A DNA stretch of 64,000 nucleotides from contig NZ_BAABWV010000008.1 in assembly GCF_040365005.1 (NCBI RefSeq), positions 1-64,000 of the forward strand, read 5' to 3'. Each line of letters begins with the position of its first letter. Position 1 is the first letter of the stretch. Position numbers and translations under genes: made by a program. The notes beneath the pieces were generated by a model. It was given only the letters and a program-made list of their open reading frames with translations. It ran no database searches and had not been told where the DNA came from. This document shows positions 63,268-64,000 of this stretch, piece by piece. The stretch is from Antarcticimicrobium sp040365005 (GTDB lineage: Bacteria > Pseudomonadota > Alphaproteobacteria > Rhodobacterales > Rhodobacteraceae).

Positions 63268-64000
63268 TTATCCTTCGATCGTCAGCGCGTCGTTCACGAG
63301 CGCCTGTTGCTGGGCTTTGTGTTGGCTGGCCAGGCCCGTGGCGGGCGAGGCAGAGGTGGCGCGGCCGACATAGCGCGGCCGTTGATTTGCGGCGCCGATG
63401 CGGGTCAGCGCCCATTCGATGTTGGGCTCGATGAAATGCCAGGCGCCCTGGTTCTTGGGCTCTTCCTGGCACCAGACCATCTCGGCGCCCTTGAAGCGTT
63501 CCAGTTCCTTGATCAGCGCATGGGCCGGGAACGGGTAGAACTGTTCGATCCGCAGCAGGTAGACATCGTCGATGCCGCGGGCGTCGCGTTCCTCGAGCAG
63601 GTCGTAATAGACCTTGCCCGAGCACATCACCACGCGACGGATCTTGTCGTCGGCCGCCAGCTTGGTGTCCGAGTTGCCGCGTTCCGCATCGTCCCACAGG
63701 ACGCGGTGGAAGGAGGAGCCGGTGGTGAAATCCTCGGTGCGGCTGACCGCCAGCTTGTGGCGCAGCAGCGATTTCGGCGTCATCAGGATCAGCGGCTTGC
63801 GGAACGAGCGGTGCAGCTGCCGGCGCAGGATGTGGAAGTAGTTGGCCGGGGTGGTGCAGTTGGCGACGATCCAGTTGTCCTGGCCGCACATCTGCAGGAA
63901 GCGTTCGAGCCGTGCCGAGCTGTGTTCGGGGCCTTGTCCCTCGAAGCCGTGCGGCAGCAGGCAGACCAGGCCCGACATGCGCAGCCACTTGCTTTCGCCC
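63268..64000 (-). CDS. sucA: 2-oxoglutarate dehydrogenase E1, C-terminal part (runs off the window)
   Basis: Partial: the last 243 or so codons, continuing past base 64000. Recognised from LPHGFEGQGPEHSSARLERFL and LRIEQFYPFPAHAL. Thiamine-diphosphate enzyme that decarboxylates 2-oxoglutarate and loads SucB. Confidence 0.95.
   Translation of the reverse strand, partial: GESKWLRMSGLVCLLPHGFEGQGPEHSSARLERFLQMCGQDNWIVANCTTPANYFHILRRQLHRSFRKPLILMTPKSLLRHKLAVSRTEDFTTGSSFHRVLWDDAERGNSDTKLAADDKIRRVVMCSGKVYYDLLEERDARGIDDVYLLRIEQFYPFPAHALIKELERFKGAEMVWCQEEPKNQGAWHFIEPNIEWALTRIGAANQRPRYVGRATSASPATGLASQHKAQQQALVNDALTIEG

Overview
The window is high-G+C, densely packed DNA from an alphaproteobacterium. 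The gene content points to the Rhodobacterales (Rhodobacter/Roseobacter group): a hup/hyp uptake-hydrogenase cluster in the same order as I recall for Rhodobacter capsulatus, a DctPQM-type TRAP transporter, the argH / small lipoprotein / lysA / TIGR02302 neighbourhood, zinc-ribbon protein / ftsE / ftsX / plsC, phaA-phaB, and sucA-sucB-lpdA. The genus cannot be fixed from the sequence alone.

Layout. 1-5654: aldehyde dehydrogenase, a beta-hydroxyacid dehydrogenase and a TRAP transporter, probably one carboxylate uptake/oxidation module. 5754-25106: the hydrogenase locus, hupT-hupU-hupV-hypF, then hupS-hupL-(small membrane ORF)-hupC, then hupD-F-G-H-J-K-hypA-hypB-hupR-hypC-hypD-hypE. HupUV (H2 sensor), HupT (kinase) and HupR (response regulator) form the regulatory circuit. 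HupSLC is the membrane-bound enzyme; its small subunit has the six-cysteine pattern of O2-tolerant hydrogenases. The remaining genes build the NiFe(CN)2CO site and the Fe-S small subunit. 25141-26249: a lower-G+C island carrying one unrecognised gene, bounded by near-perfect 22-bp inverted repeats, immediately after hypE. 26331-31359: LysR regulator, dimethylglycine/sarcosine dehydrogenase-like enzyme, TDT-family transporter and a lone antitoxin. 31587-34333: hypothetical membrane protein, greA, a VOC/glyoxalase gene broken by an 11-bp tandem duplication, and soxR with a SoxR-type promoter facing the broken gene. 34472-46528: ETF-ubiquinone oxidoreductase, TPR protein, ispE, polyprenyl diphosphate synthase, small conserved genes, phaB/phaA, an EAL protein, tag, a fatty-acid-hydroxylase-type enzyme. 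46647-58392: TlpA-like thioredoxin, argH, LptM-like lipoprotein, DUF2834, ATP-grasp, lysA, TIGR02302, zinc-ribbon protein, ftsE, ftsX, plsC, PPOX protein. 58413-64000: arylamine N-acetyltransferase and the 2-oxoglutarate dehydrogenase genes (lpdA, sucB, partial sucA) with a MAPEG gene, a zinc-ribbon/coiled-coil gene and a REP-like palindrome pair between lpdA and sucB.

The most unusual items are the inverted-repeat-bounded orphan gene after hypE, the 68-residue His-containing membrane protein between hupL and hupC, a repeated GTAC-centred intergenic motif found at two distant places, and the SoxR promoter/broken VOC pair. No tRNA, rRNA, CRISPR array or transposase gene was seen. All assignments were made by reading; no searches were run.
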